Assembly (NCBI RefSeq): GCF_006716425.1
Contig: NZ_VFOZ01000002.1
Location: 186,001-250,000 of the forward strand
Source: Actinoallomurus bryophytorum
GTDB lineage: Bacteria > Actinomycetota > Actinomycetes > Streptosporangiales > Streptosporangiaceae
Direction of reading: 5' to 3'
Length of the DNA: 64,000 nucleotides
Of the stretch, positions 16,949 through 26,049 are shown one piece after another (within the stretch, counting starts at the first letter, position 1; each line of letters begins with the position of its first letter). The notes below the pieces were generated by a model. It saw only the letters and a program-made list of their open reading frames with translations. It searched no databases and had not been told where the DNA came from. Made by a program: the position numbers and the translations under genes.

Positions 16949-19918
16949 TCACTTCGCGTGCCTCTCCCGGTCCCACAGTGCCTGCAGAGCCCCCCGTGTG
17001 ATCGCATACGAGACGCCCTCGCCGTCCGGTGCGGCTCCGACGAGCCGGTTGTGGTGCATGTGCAGCAGCGCGGGAAGGGGCGTGGGCCGGTTCAGCGAAC
17101 GAATCAGGCGGCCGTACTCCGCGACGGCCGGCCTGCGGCGTGCCCAGATCGCATCGAGGCGCGGATCGACCTGCCCCTCGACGACCGGGATCGCGGTCCG
17201 GCGTACCGCCTGGAACGCAGAGTGGTGCTCGTTCTTGGGGAAGGCGTGCAGGAACCACTCCCGCCAGTCCGGCGCGTCGAAGCCGCGCATCAGGTCCGCG
17301 TAGTTCGCGGCGGCGAGCAGCTCCGGGCGCAGGTCGAGCCGCAGTCCCAACTGCTCGATCACGGCCTCGCTGTCGGCCTGGAACAGCCGCTCGGCCGCCT
17401 CCAGCGCCTCCGGCCCGCCGTACCGCTCGACCTCCGGCTCGTACGTGTCGAGCATCAGCGTACGGGCGAGCCCCGCCTCGCACAGCCGCGCCGCCCATTG
17501 GTGCACCAGCGGCATGACCTCGCGGTTCAGCCCGTCCGGGTCACCCTGGAAGCGGAGTCGCAGGTGCGGGCCGGGATCGAAGTACCGCATGAAGAACCAC
17601 CGGTCGACGCAGGAGGGTAGCGCGGCGCGCAGCACGGGCAGAGAGCGGGCGATCAGCTCTCCGTGCCGGTCGGCGGAGCAGTACAGCTTCGCGAACAGCC
17701 ACTCACCGCCCGGGTGGTGGACGTACGGGCGGCGCCGCACCACGGCCCGCGTTCGGACGGCCGGATCGGGCGTATCGGAGGTCAGCGTGACGACGAGCTC
17801 CCCGGCGCGGCCGTCCGCCCAGCCCGCGCCGAAGCCCTCGCCACCCGGCGGCTCGACCAGGAGAGTACTCTTGCGGCGGCCGAGTTCGTAGCGGAGGATC
17901 CGCCGGTGCAGCGTGGCGTCCAGATCCAGGCCGATCCGGTTGTCTCCGTTGGTCATGAAGACCTCGGCGGGCACCCGCCAGCGTTCGCGCCAGGCGTCGA
18001 GACGGCGTTGCCACTCCCGGTCCGGCACAGCGGTGTCGACGAGGTCGAGCGAGGGACGCCAGGTCGCCGGGGCCATGATCGTCCGGCCGTGCCGGACACG
18101 CGGTAGGAACGGCAGCATCGCGTCGAGGTCGCCCCAGGTCCACGCGGCGCACGCGCGGTGACGCGCGTCGCTGACGTCGTAGAGGAAACGGGCCACGTCG
18201 GGAGCGACCTCGCGCAGGACGAGCATGTGGATCGTGGTCGGAACGATCTCCGTGCCGCGGCTCAGCGACTGGAGGAAGAGCCGTCCGTCCGCGGAGCCGA
18301 CCGCGAGGTCGTCCAGGTCGACCACCGAGGGATCGCCGGGGTCCGCGAACCTCCCGACCGGCAGGCTGTGGGCGGTCAACCGTGGCACACGGGCCACGTT
18401 GGCGACCCGTGTCCAGTTGGCCTGGAAGGTGAGTTGCGGCTGGGGAATCTTGGCGCCGGACAGGAGCTGGGCGGTCTGGTCGCGCAGATCGTCGAGGAGG
18501 TACGCGAAACGGCCGCTCAACGCGCCGGCGCGGCGTGAGAGGGGCATGGTCGCCAGGGCGATGCGGAAGTCACCGGCCTCCAACGCCGGCGCCGACGCGG
18601 CCAGCACGTGGATCCCGAGCTCCAGCACGGACGGCACCCGCCCGTCGTCGTCGTCCGCGAGCCAGTCGATCATCGCAGCGTCGAGCTCGACCTCGTGGGC
18701 CCCGTCGAGCAGCGCACGCTGGGTGAGCTCGCCGAAAACGCGGTCGCGGTATCGGTTCGGCTCCGCGCGGGGCGCGCTGCGGGCCGAGGTACGGTAGCCG
18801 GCCGGGGTGCCGAGCCCCGCCTCCGGATCGAGAAGTTCCTTCACCGGGACCAGCCGCCCCGTGCCGTACCGGTCGACGAAGTCATCGTGGTAGGCGCGCA
18901 TGTGGGGTACGGCGCGGTCAGGAGGGGTGATGCGGGTCAGGATCGCGGCGGTCGACTCGACCTCCTCGGCGACCGCCCACGGCAGTGTGATCTCGTCATC
19001 GAGCCGCAGGTCGACGTGGGGAGCGTGCTGTTTCTCCCCGAGCCGCCGGGTCACGCGGAGGACCTCATTCCACGCCGGAAGCCCCCCACCGACGGGCGTC
19101 CTCGCGTAAGCGTCCAGCGCGGCGCCGGTCTCTTCCAGGTCCGCCGCCGCCTCGGCCGGAAGACGGTCGAGGACGTGCTGGATCGGGTCGGCGTCGTCGG
19201 GGGGCATGAGATCGGTGAGCAGGGCGTACCGCTCGACGAGTTGCATCAGCATCCGCTCGACCGCCTCCGGCGAGCCCTGCGGGAAGGCCGTGAGCAGGTG
19301 TCCGGCCAGGTCCGTGAACCGCACCGGCCGACGAGCCCGCTCCAGCACCTCGTCCACCACCCGGGTGCGGCGTACGGAGACCTCGATCGCCGGGCCGTCG
19401 TCACCTACGGGCAGGTGCGGCACCACGATCCGGTCGCCCCGCGCGAAGGCCAGGCCGTTGCGGACGACATGGAGGCGCCGCACGATCTCCGGCCGGCGTT
19501 CCCAGTCGCGTACGAGCGTGTGCAGCCAGCCGACGTCCGGCCGCGCGCTCTTGCGGTGGCCGTCGCCGAAGGACGTCTTGACGGCGTCGCCGAAACGCGC
19601 CTCGGAGACGCCGGCCATGATGCCGAAGGGCGTGGACCGGGTCGCCATGCGAAGCACGTAACGGGATACCGAGAGCACCGCGCGCCGCAGCTTCTTCGGA
19701 TCGACCGGGCGGCCGGCCTCCAGCGCGTCGAGCGTGTGCGCCAACGACGGGCTGGATACCGCGATCGCCTCCCGGACCAGCGGGTCGGCGATGATCGAGC
19801 GCAGATATCCGGCGGGGTCGTCGCCGTCGCTTCGGGTCCGCGCCGCCGTCTCCGCCGGGAGCACGCTCATCCGCACCGTCGCCCGGTCGGCGGCCTTCAG
19901 CCTCGGCATTTTTGTCAT
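16949..19918 (-). CDS. Full-length class I lantibiotic dehydratase (LanB)
   Basis: A protein of 989 residues. The glutamylation domain spans roughly residues 20-640 (LSVSRYVLRMATRSTPFGIM near 90 is conserved). The elimination (SpaB_C-type) domain is at about 680-970, with WFFMRYFDPGPHLRLRF and RTLMLDTYEPEVERYGG. It uses glutamyl-tRNA to activate Ser and Thr of the precursor, then eliminates glutamate to give Dha and Dhb. Presence of both domains in one chain argues for class I lanthipeptide rather than split thiopeptide enzymes. ATG 19918 has GGAGAG 5 bases upstream. It is divergent from the precursor gene. Confidence 0.94.
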   Translation of the reverse strand: MTKMPRLKAADRATVRMSVLPAETAARTRSDGDDPAGYLRSIIADPLVREAIAVSSPSLAHTLDALEAGRPVDPKKLRRAVLSVSRYVLRMATRSTPFGIMAGVSEARFGDAVKTSFGDGHRKSARPDVGWLHTLVRDWERRPEIVRRLHVVRNGLAFARGDRIVVPHLPVGDDGPAIEVSVRRTRVVDEVLERARRPVRFTDLAGHLLTAFPQGSPEAVERMLMQLVERYALLTDLMPPDDADPIQHVLDRLPAEAAADLEETGAALDAYARTPVGGGLPAWNEVLRVTRRLGEKQHAPHVDLRLDDEITLPWAVAEEVESTAAILTRITPPDRAVPHMRAYHDDFVDRYGTGRLVPVKELLDPEAGLGTPAGYRTSARSAPRAEPNRYRDRVFGELTQRALLDGAHEVELDAAMIDWLADDDDGRVPSVLELGIHVLAASAPALEAGDFRIALATMPLSRRAGALSGRFAYLLDDLRDQTAQLLSGAKIPQPQLTFQANWTRVANVARVPRLTAHSLPVGRFADPGDPSVVDLDDLAVGSADGRLFLQSLSRGTEIVPTTIHMLVLREVAPDVARFLYDVSDARHRACAAWTWGDLDAMLPFLPRVRHGRTIMAPATWRPSLDLVDTAVPDREWQRRLDAWRERWRVPAEVFMTNGDNRIGLDLDATLHRRILRYELGRRKSTLLVEPPGGEGFGAGWADGRAGELVVTLTSDTPDPAVRTRAVVRRRPYVHHPGGEWLFAKLYCSADRHGELIARSLPVLRAALPSCVDRWFFMRYFDPGPHLRLRFQGDPDGLNREVMPLVHQWAARLCEAGLARTLMLDTYEPEVERYGGPEALEAAERLFQADSEAVIEQLGLRLDLRPELLAAANYADLMRGFDAPDWREWFLHAFPKNEHHSAFQAVRRTAIPVVEGQVDPRLDAIWARRRPAVAEYGRLIRSLNRPTPLPALLHMHHNRLVGAAPDGEGVSYAITRGALQALWDRERHAK

Positions 19919-19986
19919 GCAGCTCTCCGTGCACAGGAAAAGGATCGTATCGCGCCGTACCGTACCAGGGGATTTGTTCAGGATAT

Positions 19987-20091
19987 GTAAGCGTTCCCGC
20001 GCGTTCCCACGTTCGGTTTCCTCCTCGGCGAAGCCCGCCGTGCCGAGCGTAGAGCTGCGGTAAGCGATCGGTAAGCGATCGGTAAGCGCAC
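19987..20091. promoter_or_regulatory. Divergent lanB/lanA promoter region with tandem 11-bp repeats
   Basis: Three head-to-tail 11-bp units of GGTAAGCGATC occupy 20059-20091 (the third matches 9 of 11). A further GTAAGCG lies at 19987-19993, followed by two 10-bp GCGTTCCC units (19991-20008). An 11-bp period puts half-sites on one face of the helix, as in operators of SARP-type antibiotic regulators. The exact -10 and -35 boxes were not resolved. No SARP gene is in the window. Confidence 0.6.
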
Positions 20092-20155
20092 CCTGCCATG
20101 CTGCTCGGCGAGCCGCTCCGTTGCGGCTTTATCTGTATTGCAGAAAGGAATGTGT

Positions 20156-20368
20156 ATGCCCCCGTTGGCAACCCTGGAAATCGACGAGGACATCTTTGAC
20201 CTCGACATCGAATTGGTGCTGGAATCCGATTCTGTGACGCCGATACAGTCCTGCAGTGGTGGCGAAAGCACCTGCGGCACGCAGGTGTCCTGGAGCGGTA
20301 CCTGTGGCGGGACCCTGTGCAACTGCAGCGCCACATACGGGGCGATGGCTCCCGGCATGTGCTACTGA
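20156..20368 (+). CDS. Class I lanthipeptide precursor (LanA)
   Basis: A 70-residue precursor. The leader is acidic with the FDLDI box (residues 14-18), the LanB recognition motif of class I leaders. The C-terminal half is rich in Cys, Ser, Thr and Gly: six Cys at 33, 40, 50, 55, 57 and 69, and about 14 Ser/Thr after residue 23, ending in Cys-Tyr. Up to six (methyl)lanthionine rings are possible. AGAAAGGA ends 6 bases before ATG 20156; ATG at 20150 is an alternative. The cleavage site is not evident, and no leader protease is encoded nearby. The stop overlaps the second LanC start. Confidence 0.9.
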   Translation: MPPLATLEIDEDIFDLDIELVLESDSVTPIQSCSGGESTCGTQVSWSGTCGGTLCNCSATYGAMAPGMCY

Positions 20369-21534
20369 TTAGTGCGGCCCAGCGAGCCGTCGCCACGACC
20401 ATCGCGCGCGAGGTGGCGGCTCGCCTTGCCTCCGTCACGGACCGCGACGGCGCCGCCGCTGCCACGCGGCGGCCGGGCACTCGCTCCGACCACGCCGGGC
20501 AGGCGCAGCTCTACGCGGCGCTACACGACCGCGAGCCCCGCGCCGGATGGGACGCGACCGGCCATCGACTCCTGGAGAACGCGGTGACGAAAGCCGGGTC
20601 GGCCGGGCTCTTCAGCGGTGGGCTCGCCGGACTCGGCGTCGCGGCCGTACTCCTGCGGGGTCGCACCGGCCGCTACCGCGGTCTGCTGGAGAAGCTGGAC
20701 GCGGCCGTCGTGCCCATAGCGGACCACGACCTCATCAACGGAACGGCCGGTGCCGGCGTGTATGCGCTGTTGCGGGGCCGTCCGCCCGCGATCGTCGCGG
20801 TGACCGCCGCGCTGGCGGAGGCCGCCGCCGGTGACCCGCCCTTCTTCGTGCCACCGCACCGCGTTCCGCCGGCCTGGTCGCTGCCCGAGGGGTACGTCGA
20901 CTGCGGGCTGGCCCACGGCGCCGCCGGCCCCGTGGCCCTCCTCGCCCTGCTCACCGAGCAGGGCAAGCAGGCCGACCTGAGCGCCGAGCACGCCGAGCGG
21001 CCCGAGGTCCGCACACGCGCGCTCACCCGTGCGGCGGACTGGTTGCTGGACGCGGCCGAGACCGACGAGTGGGGCATCGCCTGGCCGGCCGGCCTGGCCG
21101 GCGATGACCGGATGCCCTCACCGCGCCGCGCCTCCTGGTGCTACGGCGTCCCCGGCATCGCCCGTGCCCTGTGGCTCGCCGGGCGGGCACTGGACGAACC
21201 CCACCACCAGAGCGTCGCCCGCGACGCGATGACCGCGCTGCTGGACGCCTCCGACGCCTGGGGCCTGGACTCTTCGCCGAACCTGTGCCACGGGATCGCG
21301 GGACTACTGCTGGTCACCGCGGCGTTCGCGGCCGACGACGCGCGATTCGCGCCCGCCGCGGAGGACCTGCTCGACCGGCTCGTCGATGCTTTCGATCCCA
21401 GCCTGCCGCTCGGCTTCGACGTGACCGGCCCCGGCCTGCTGACCGGCGCCGCCGGGATCGCGCTGACACTGCTGACGGTGACCGGGGACTCTCCCGCGGA
21501 CGACCCGGCCCTACGGCCGTTCCTGGTGGGCTGA
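20359..21534 (+). CDS. LanC-like lanthipeptide cyclase 2
   Basis: A 391-residue cyclase from GTG 20359, a start inside the precursor's last codons. Motifs are GLAHGAAGPVALL (near 183), Zn ligands Cys261 (SWCYGVPGIARAL) and Cys310-His311 (NLCHGIAG), and GAAGIALTL at the end. All catalytic residues are intact, so it is not a decayed duplicate. It is shorter than cyclase 1, lacking the N-terminal extension, and clearly diverged from it. It may close different rings or act at another stage (inference). Its stop overlaps the transporter start (TGATG). Confidence 0.88.
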   Translation: MLLISAAQRAVATTIAREVAARLASVTDRDGAAAATRRPGTRSDHAGQAQLYAALHDREPRAGWDATGHRLLENAVTKAGSAGLFSGGLAGLGVAAVLLRGRTGRYRGLLEKLDAAVVPIADHDLINGTAGAGVYALLRGRPPAIVAVTAALAEAAAGDPPFFVPPHRVPPAWSLPEGYVDCGLAHGAAGPVALLALLTEQGKQADLSAEHAERPEVRTRALTRAADWLLDAAETDEWGIAWPAGLAGDDRMPSPRRASWCYGVPGIARALWLAGRALDEPHHQSVARDAMTALLDASDAWGLDSSPNLCHGIAGLLLVTAAFAADDARFAPAAEDLLDRLVDAFDPSLPLGFDVTGPGLLTGAAGIALTLLTVTGDSPADDPALRPFLVG

Positions 21535-23471
21535 TGGAAGAAGGTGGCGTGAAACCGCCCGGCGACGAGCTGTTCGGATCCGGTATCCGGGTGTCGATCG
21601 GCCAGCTCCGGCATGAGGGCGCGGGACTGCTGGTCGGCTTTTCCACGATGGCGCGGGAGCTGCCGCGGCTCCTGGCGGCCACGATTCGTCTCGGGCGCGA
21701 GGCCGCGCCTCGCGCGCTCGCCGCCATCATCGTCGCGGAGCTCGTCGCCGGCGTCGGAACCGCGGTGACGCTCCTGTCGACGTACCGCGTGCTGGTGCCG
21801 CTGATGGCCGGTGGGCCGTCGCGGGACCGGGTCCTCGCCGCCGCGCCCGCGCTGGTTGCGATCGCCCTGGCCGCCGGTACGGCGAGTGTTATGCGGGCGT
21901 GCAGCAAGGCCGCGGCGAGCCGCCTTGGGCCCCGGGCCGAGCGCCTGGCGTACACACGGCTGCTCGAGGGTGCCGCGCAGGTGGAGCTCGCCGCTCTGGA
22001 GGACGCGGAGTTCCACAACCTGCTCGGGGCGGCCCGCCAGGGCACCCGCGCGACCCGGATCGCCCTCAGCAACGCCATCGCGCTGCTGACCGGGTTGACG
22101 AACCTGGTGGCCTCCGCCGGGGTCCTCACCGTGTTGCATCCGGTCCTGCTGCCGCTGCTCGCTGCGGGGATCGCACCCAAGGGCTGGAGCGCCGTACGCG
22201 CCGCGCGGGCCCGGTTCGCCTCGACCAAGCGTTACATGGACCTGACGCGCCAGCTCGAAGTCCTGGGCGACCTGCTCAGCGGCCCGAACCCCGGCCAGGA
22301 GATCCGCGCCCACGGCGTCGCGCCGTTCCTGCTGGAGCATTACCGGCGCCTATCGGCGGTGGCCGAGGAGGAACAGGAGCGCCTCGGCCGGGCTGAGGCG
22401 CGTAACACCCTCGTCGGTGACGCGCTGTCGGGCCTGGCCGGCCTGGCGACGTACGCCGCCCTCGGCGCGTTGCTGCTGACCGGAGCGGTGCCGCTCGCGG
22501 TGGCCGGAGCGGCGGTCATGGCCATCCGCACTGGGAAGATGAGCCTGACCGCACTCGTCATGTCGACGAACCAGATCTACGAACAGGGACTGTTCGTCCT
22601 CGAGTGGGAGCGAGCCTGCGCCGAGGCCGGGCGGCTGGCCATGCACACGGGCCACCTGGCATTGCCGCCGAGGGCGGTCGAGATCCGCGCCGAGAACCTG
22701 CGCTTCGCCTATCCCCACGAGACACGGCCCGCGCTCGACGGCGTCGACGTCGTCATTCGGCCGGGTGAGACCGTGGCGTTCGTCGGAGAGAACGGCTCCG
22801 GCAAGAGCACATTGGCCAAGCTGCTCATCGGCCTGTACCTGCCCCAGGGTGGGCAGGTGACCTGGGCGGGGGTCCCCATCTGGCACCTGGACCGGCGACG
22901 CCTGTTCGAACGGGTCGCCCTGGTGACCCAGGACTTCACCCGCTGGCCGTTCACCGCGCGGGTCAACCTGGCCATCGGCCGCAGCGAGCACGCCCGCGAC
23001 GACGCACGGCTGCGGTGGGCGGGGTGGACCAGCGGTGCGGACGCGGTGGCGGCGTCCCTGCCGGACGGCTGGGACACCCTGCTGGCGCGGGAGTTCATGG
23101 GGGGCACCGAACTGTCCGGCGGGCAGTGGCAGCGCATCGGCCTCGGGCGCGCCTGGTTCCGCGACGCGCCCGTCCTGGTCTTCGACGAGCCGACCTCGGC
23201 CCTGGACCCGCGTGCGGAGATCGAGGTCTTCGACAAGGTGGGGATGTTGGCCGCGCAGGGGCGGACGATCGTCCTCATCACCCATCGGCTGGCCTCGGTA
23301 CGGCGGGCGGACCGGATCTACGTCCTGGCACACGGAAAGGTCGTCGAGCACGGTACGCACCAGAGTCTGATGGACGCAGGTGGCGCGTACGCCGCGATGT
23401 ACCAGCTCCAGGCCGGCCAGTACGCGGAGACGACCTGGCGTCGGCACGGCACGGAAAGGACCTTCACATGA
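21534..23471 (+). CDS. ABC exporter, fused membrane and ATPase domains (LanT-like)
   Basis: A protein of 645 residues. The N-terminal ~350 hold the transmembrane domain (hydrophobic runs near 65-90, 100-120, 190-215 and 300-330). The nucleotide-binding domain has Walker A GENGSGKST near 418, signature LSGGQWQR, Walker B VLVFDEP and the switch His in LITHRL. It probably exports the modified peptide. There is no C39 peptidase domain, so it does not remove the leader. GTG 21549 is an alternative start. Coupled to its neighbours by overlaps on both sides. Confidence 0.9.
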   Translation: MEEGGVKPPGDELFGSGIRVSIGQLRHEGAGLLVGFSTMARELPRLLAATIRLGREAAPRALAAIIVAELVAGVGTAVTLLSTYRVLVPLMAGGPSRDRVLAAAPALVAIALAAGTASVMRACSKAAASRLGPRAERLAYTRLLEGAAQVELAALEDAEFHNLLGAARQGTRATRIALSNAIALLTGLTNLVASAGVLTVLHPVLLPLLAAGIAPKGWSAVRAARARFASTKRYMDLTRQLEVLGDLLSGPNPGQEIRAHGVAPFLLEHYRRLSAVAEEEQERLGRAEARNTLVGDALSGLAGLATYAALGALLLTGAVPLAVAGAAVMAIRTGKMSLTALVMSTNQIYEQGLFVLEWERACAEAGRLAMHTGHLALPPRAVEIRAENLRFAYPHETRPALDGVDVVIRPGETVAFVGENGSGKSTLAKLLIGLYLPQGGQVTWAGVPIWHLDRRRLFERVALVTQDFTRWPFTARVNLAIGRSEHARDDARLRWAGWTSGADAVAASLPDGWDTLLAREFMGGTELSGGQWQRIGLGRAWFRDAPVLVFDEPTSALDPRAEIEVFDKVGMLAAQGRTIVLITHRLASVRRADRIYVLAHGKVVEHGTHQSLMDAGGAYAAMYQLQAGQYAETTWRRHGTERTFT

Positions 23472-24643
23472 CGGTACTGTCGGCACTCGTCGGTGACGTC
23501 GACTACTTCTTCGAGAAGTACGTGGGAAAGGCGCCACTGCACCGGCGCGACGTCCTGCGGGACCTCGGCGCCTTCGTGTCGATCGAGGACATCGACCGGG
23601 TGATCACTGGAAGCGGGCTGCGGACACCCGGCGTCCAGTTGGCGAAGGACGGGGTCGTCGTCACACCCGACCGCTACGTGTCCCGGTCGACCCTCGGTTA
23701 CGCGGGCCTGAAGGACGTCGTCGACCCGGTCAAGGTCGCGCAGTTCTACCGGAACGGCGCGACGATCGTGCTGGGCACCGTCAACCTGCTCCTACCCCGC
23801 TTGCACGAGGTCTGCAAGGACATCGAGACGGAACTGGGCCATCCGGTCGACGCCAACATCTACGTGGCGCCGCCGGACACGCGGGCGTTCGACGTCCACT
23901 GCGACGCCCAGGACATCCTCGTCATCCAGGTCCACGGGACCAAGCGCTGGCACCTGTACGACGAGATCGTGCCGAACCCGGGCGGGGGAACGGTCGTCTC
24001 CGGCCTCGATCCCGACGCGCCGTCGTCGGTATGCGAACTGTACGAGGGCGACCTGCTGTACGTCCCGCGCGGCATGCCCCACCTGGTGCGTACGACCGGC
24101 TCGTCATCGGTGCACGTCACGATCAGCGTCAACACGATGACGTGGGCGGACCTGCTGCGCGAGCTGATCCAGGAGATCCTGCGCGCCGACGAGTTCGCCG
24201 TCCCGCTGCCCCTGGGCCGGAACGTCGCCGAGCGGATCGGGCCGATGGTCGGCCGGTACGGCGACCTGATCGCGTCGGCGCTGGCCGGCCGCGCCGGCGG
24301 GGACGCCCTTCACCGGACCCTTTACGGCCGGACCGCGTTCGGCGAGCCGGTCCGGGCCGGGCTCCTGCGACAGGCGGTGACCGGCACGCCTACCGGCATG
24401 CCGGATCGGATCCGCCTGCGCCCCGGGGTATGGCCGCTGGTAACGCTGGCCGAGGGCGCGGACGGCGCGCGGATCACGGTGGGGACCAGCGGTTTCCGCG
24501 TCTCCGCTCGGGTCGCCGAGACATGCCGGCGCCTGCTGGACGGGCCGCTGGCCGTACAAGAGATCTCCCCTGACCCCTCCGAGGCCGCGACGGTCGCGGA
24601 AACGCTGATCGGCCTGGGCATGTGTGCCGGTGAGGACGTGTAA
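23468..24643 (+). CDS. JmjC/cupin-type Fe(II)/2-oxoglutarate oxygenase
   Basis: A protein of 391 residues of the bacterial ROXA/NO66-like cupin group. The iron ligands are His and Asp of VHCDAQD (near 144-146) and a distal His in RGMPHLV (near 204). Conserved QVHGTKRWHLY lies between them. The C-terminal ~150 residues resemble the winged-helix tail of ribosomal oxygenases (tentative). In a RiPP operon it most likely hydroxylates a side chain of the core peptide (inference). ATGA overlap with the exporter shows it is the fourth gene of the rightward operon. Confidence 0.85.
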   Translation: MTVLSALVGDVDYFFEKYVGKAPLHRRDVLRDLGAFVSIEDIDRVITGSGLRTPGVQLAKDGVVVTPDRYVSRSTLGYAGLKDVVDPVKVAQFYRNGATIVLGTVNLLLPRLHEVCKDIETELGHPVDANIYVAPPDTRAFDVHCDAQDILVIQVHGTKRWHLYDEIVPNPGGGTVVSGLDPDAPSSVCELYEGDLLYVPRGMPHLVRTTGSSSVHVTISVNTMTWADLLRELIQEILRADEFAVPLPLGRNVAERIGPMVGRYGDLIASALAGRAGGDALHRTLYGRTAFGEPVRAGLLRQAVTGTPTGMPDRIRLRPGVWPLVTLAEGADGARITVGTSGFRVSARVAETCRRLLDGPLAVQEISPDPSEAATVAETLIGLGMCAGEDV

Positions 24644-24650
24644 TCCATGG

Positions 24651-24675
24651 GTGATGCCAACCCCGTTGGCATCAC
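24651..24675 (+). terminator. Hairpin at the end of the lanthipeptide operon
   Basis: A perfect 11-bp stem (GTGATGCCAAC / GTTGGCATCAC) with a CCC loop begins 7 bp after the oxygenase stop. No U-run. Confidence 0.65.
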
Positions 24676-24709
24676 GTCCCTCCCCGCCCCGCCGCGCGCG
24701 CCTCCTGGG

Positions 24710-24984
24710 TCATGTACGCGTCGCGGACGGGCTTTCGCTCGTGGCAGAGGAGGAGTCGGGCCCGTCGGCCATGGAGTCGAGCACCTGGTCATGGACCGCC
24801 AGTACGCGAGCGTCGAGCTGGTCAACGGTCAGGCCGATGTCTCGGGCCAGTGATGCCCAGAAGATGAGATAGCTCTTGTACGCGGCCACCATGAACATCG
24901 CGACCGCGTCGGAGCTGGCCGGGAGGGCACCCGAACGCTGGTCGCGTTCGACAGCCGCCCTCGTCCGGTCGATCTCGGGCAGGG
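24710..24984 (-). pseudogene. C-terminal relic of an unknown protein
   Basis: A coding-like stretch with VAAYKSYLIFWASLARDIGL and QLDARVLAVHDQVLDSM. No start exists in its own sequence; the upstream part of the frame is the antisense of an IS1380 remnant, so the N-terminus was replaced. Family not recognised. Confidence 0.4.
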
Positions 24985-25140
24985 CGCGTGGGTGGCGATC
25001 AAGTACCCGAACGCGGTCTCCGATGAACAAGCCGGCGGGTGGGTCTGTAGACGCGGCGATCGCCGAGGCCACCTCCACCGCGTTCGCCTCCAAGAAAGGC
25101 CAGGCGATCACCGCACGGCTGATCGTGCGGCGGGTCAAGG
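24985..25140 (+). pseudogene. IS1380-type transposase fragment
   Basis: AWVAIKYPNAVSDEQAGGWV in one frame continues, after a shift near 25050, as AIAEATSTAFASKKGQAITA and RLIVRRVK. This matches a short stretch of IS1380-family proteins. Both ends are missing. Confidence 0.55.
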
Positions 25141-25200
25141 CCCCGACCCATAGCCGCGGCCTCTTACCGTGCTGGCTGTAAAGGAGCTGGTGGCGAACCC

Positions 25201-25760
25201 GATATCGCGTCCACGCTCGAACTGTGGATCGGCTAATTTTCCTGTGCTTCGTTGACCTCGATAGATGAGGGTCTCCAGAGCGTCGCGGAAGGCTCTGAAG
25301 TTCTTGATCGGCTCGGTCGGCTCTTCGTCCAACTCGAATGTGCGCCGCATCGTCCGGGTCTGACCTTTCAGATCCTCGGCGTCCACGGAGCCGTCGAGGG
25401 CCGCCTCGACCTCTTCGAGCAGGAGCGTGGCTTTTCCCGGGTCGCGCCGGCCCGGTGGTTCAGCACGAACGACCGCTTGAGCCGCTTGATCTTGACGCTG
25501 GGTTTTCTCGCTGGTGATTTCCCGCATGGCTTGGCGCTGTCGGTGGCCCGGCTCGCGGAAGAGCGCCCGGAAGTTTGCGGTCCATGATCGCCGCCGCATC
25601 GGCGAGGTCCTCATCATGGCGAACGGCGTCCATAACACTTCTGGCGAATCCCACGTCCTTGACCTTGAGGTTTTGCGCCTTGGCCGCCTGATCGGGTTCC
25701 AGGAAGTCGGTTGCGCGACGCCGTCGGAGCTCATCCCCGTCGCGACCGCTCGACAGGCCC
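25201..25760 (-). pseudogene. Frameshifted relic of an unknown charged protein
   Basis: Two frames join to a plausible text. Upstream is KVKDVGFARSVMDAVRHDED and LADAAAIMDRK; downstream is LLLEEVEAALDGSVDAEDL, RTMRRTFELDEEPTEPIKNF and RAFRDALETLIYRGQ. No start codon or known family was identified. Confidence 0.35.
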
Positions 25761-25800
25761 AGACCGACCTGACCTCGCGACCAGCCGCCGGCCACGGTTG

Positions 25801-26049
25801 ATGCTGAGGGATCTTTTCCCTCTCGGTGTCGTGTTCGGCATTTGCGGGCCGGTTGCCATCGCCGGCTCCGTCTATGTCCTGACAACCGGTTCGCACCGCA
25901 TCCTGTTCGGCGTGGCCAGCCCCTGCTTCTTCGTGATGATGGCCTCCACCTCTCCGTACGTCGCGGCCCTTTACTACTCCAAGCTTCGGGTGGGGCACAG
26001 ACGAGTGGTGGGCCGGGCGATCATCATCGGGACCAGCAAGCCCCGCTGA
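25801..26049 (+). CDS. Possible small two-helix membrane protein
   Basis: A reading frame of 82 residues with two hydrophobic stretches (about residues 6-27, then 33-56) and a basic C-terminus. No clear Shine-Dalgarno site and no recognised family. It may be a remnant of a larger protein in this degraded region. Confidence 0.3.
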   Translation: MLRDLFPLGVVFGICGPVAIAGSVYVLTTGSHRILFGVASPCFFVMMASTSPYVAALYYSKLRVGHRRVVGRAIIIGTSKPR

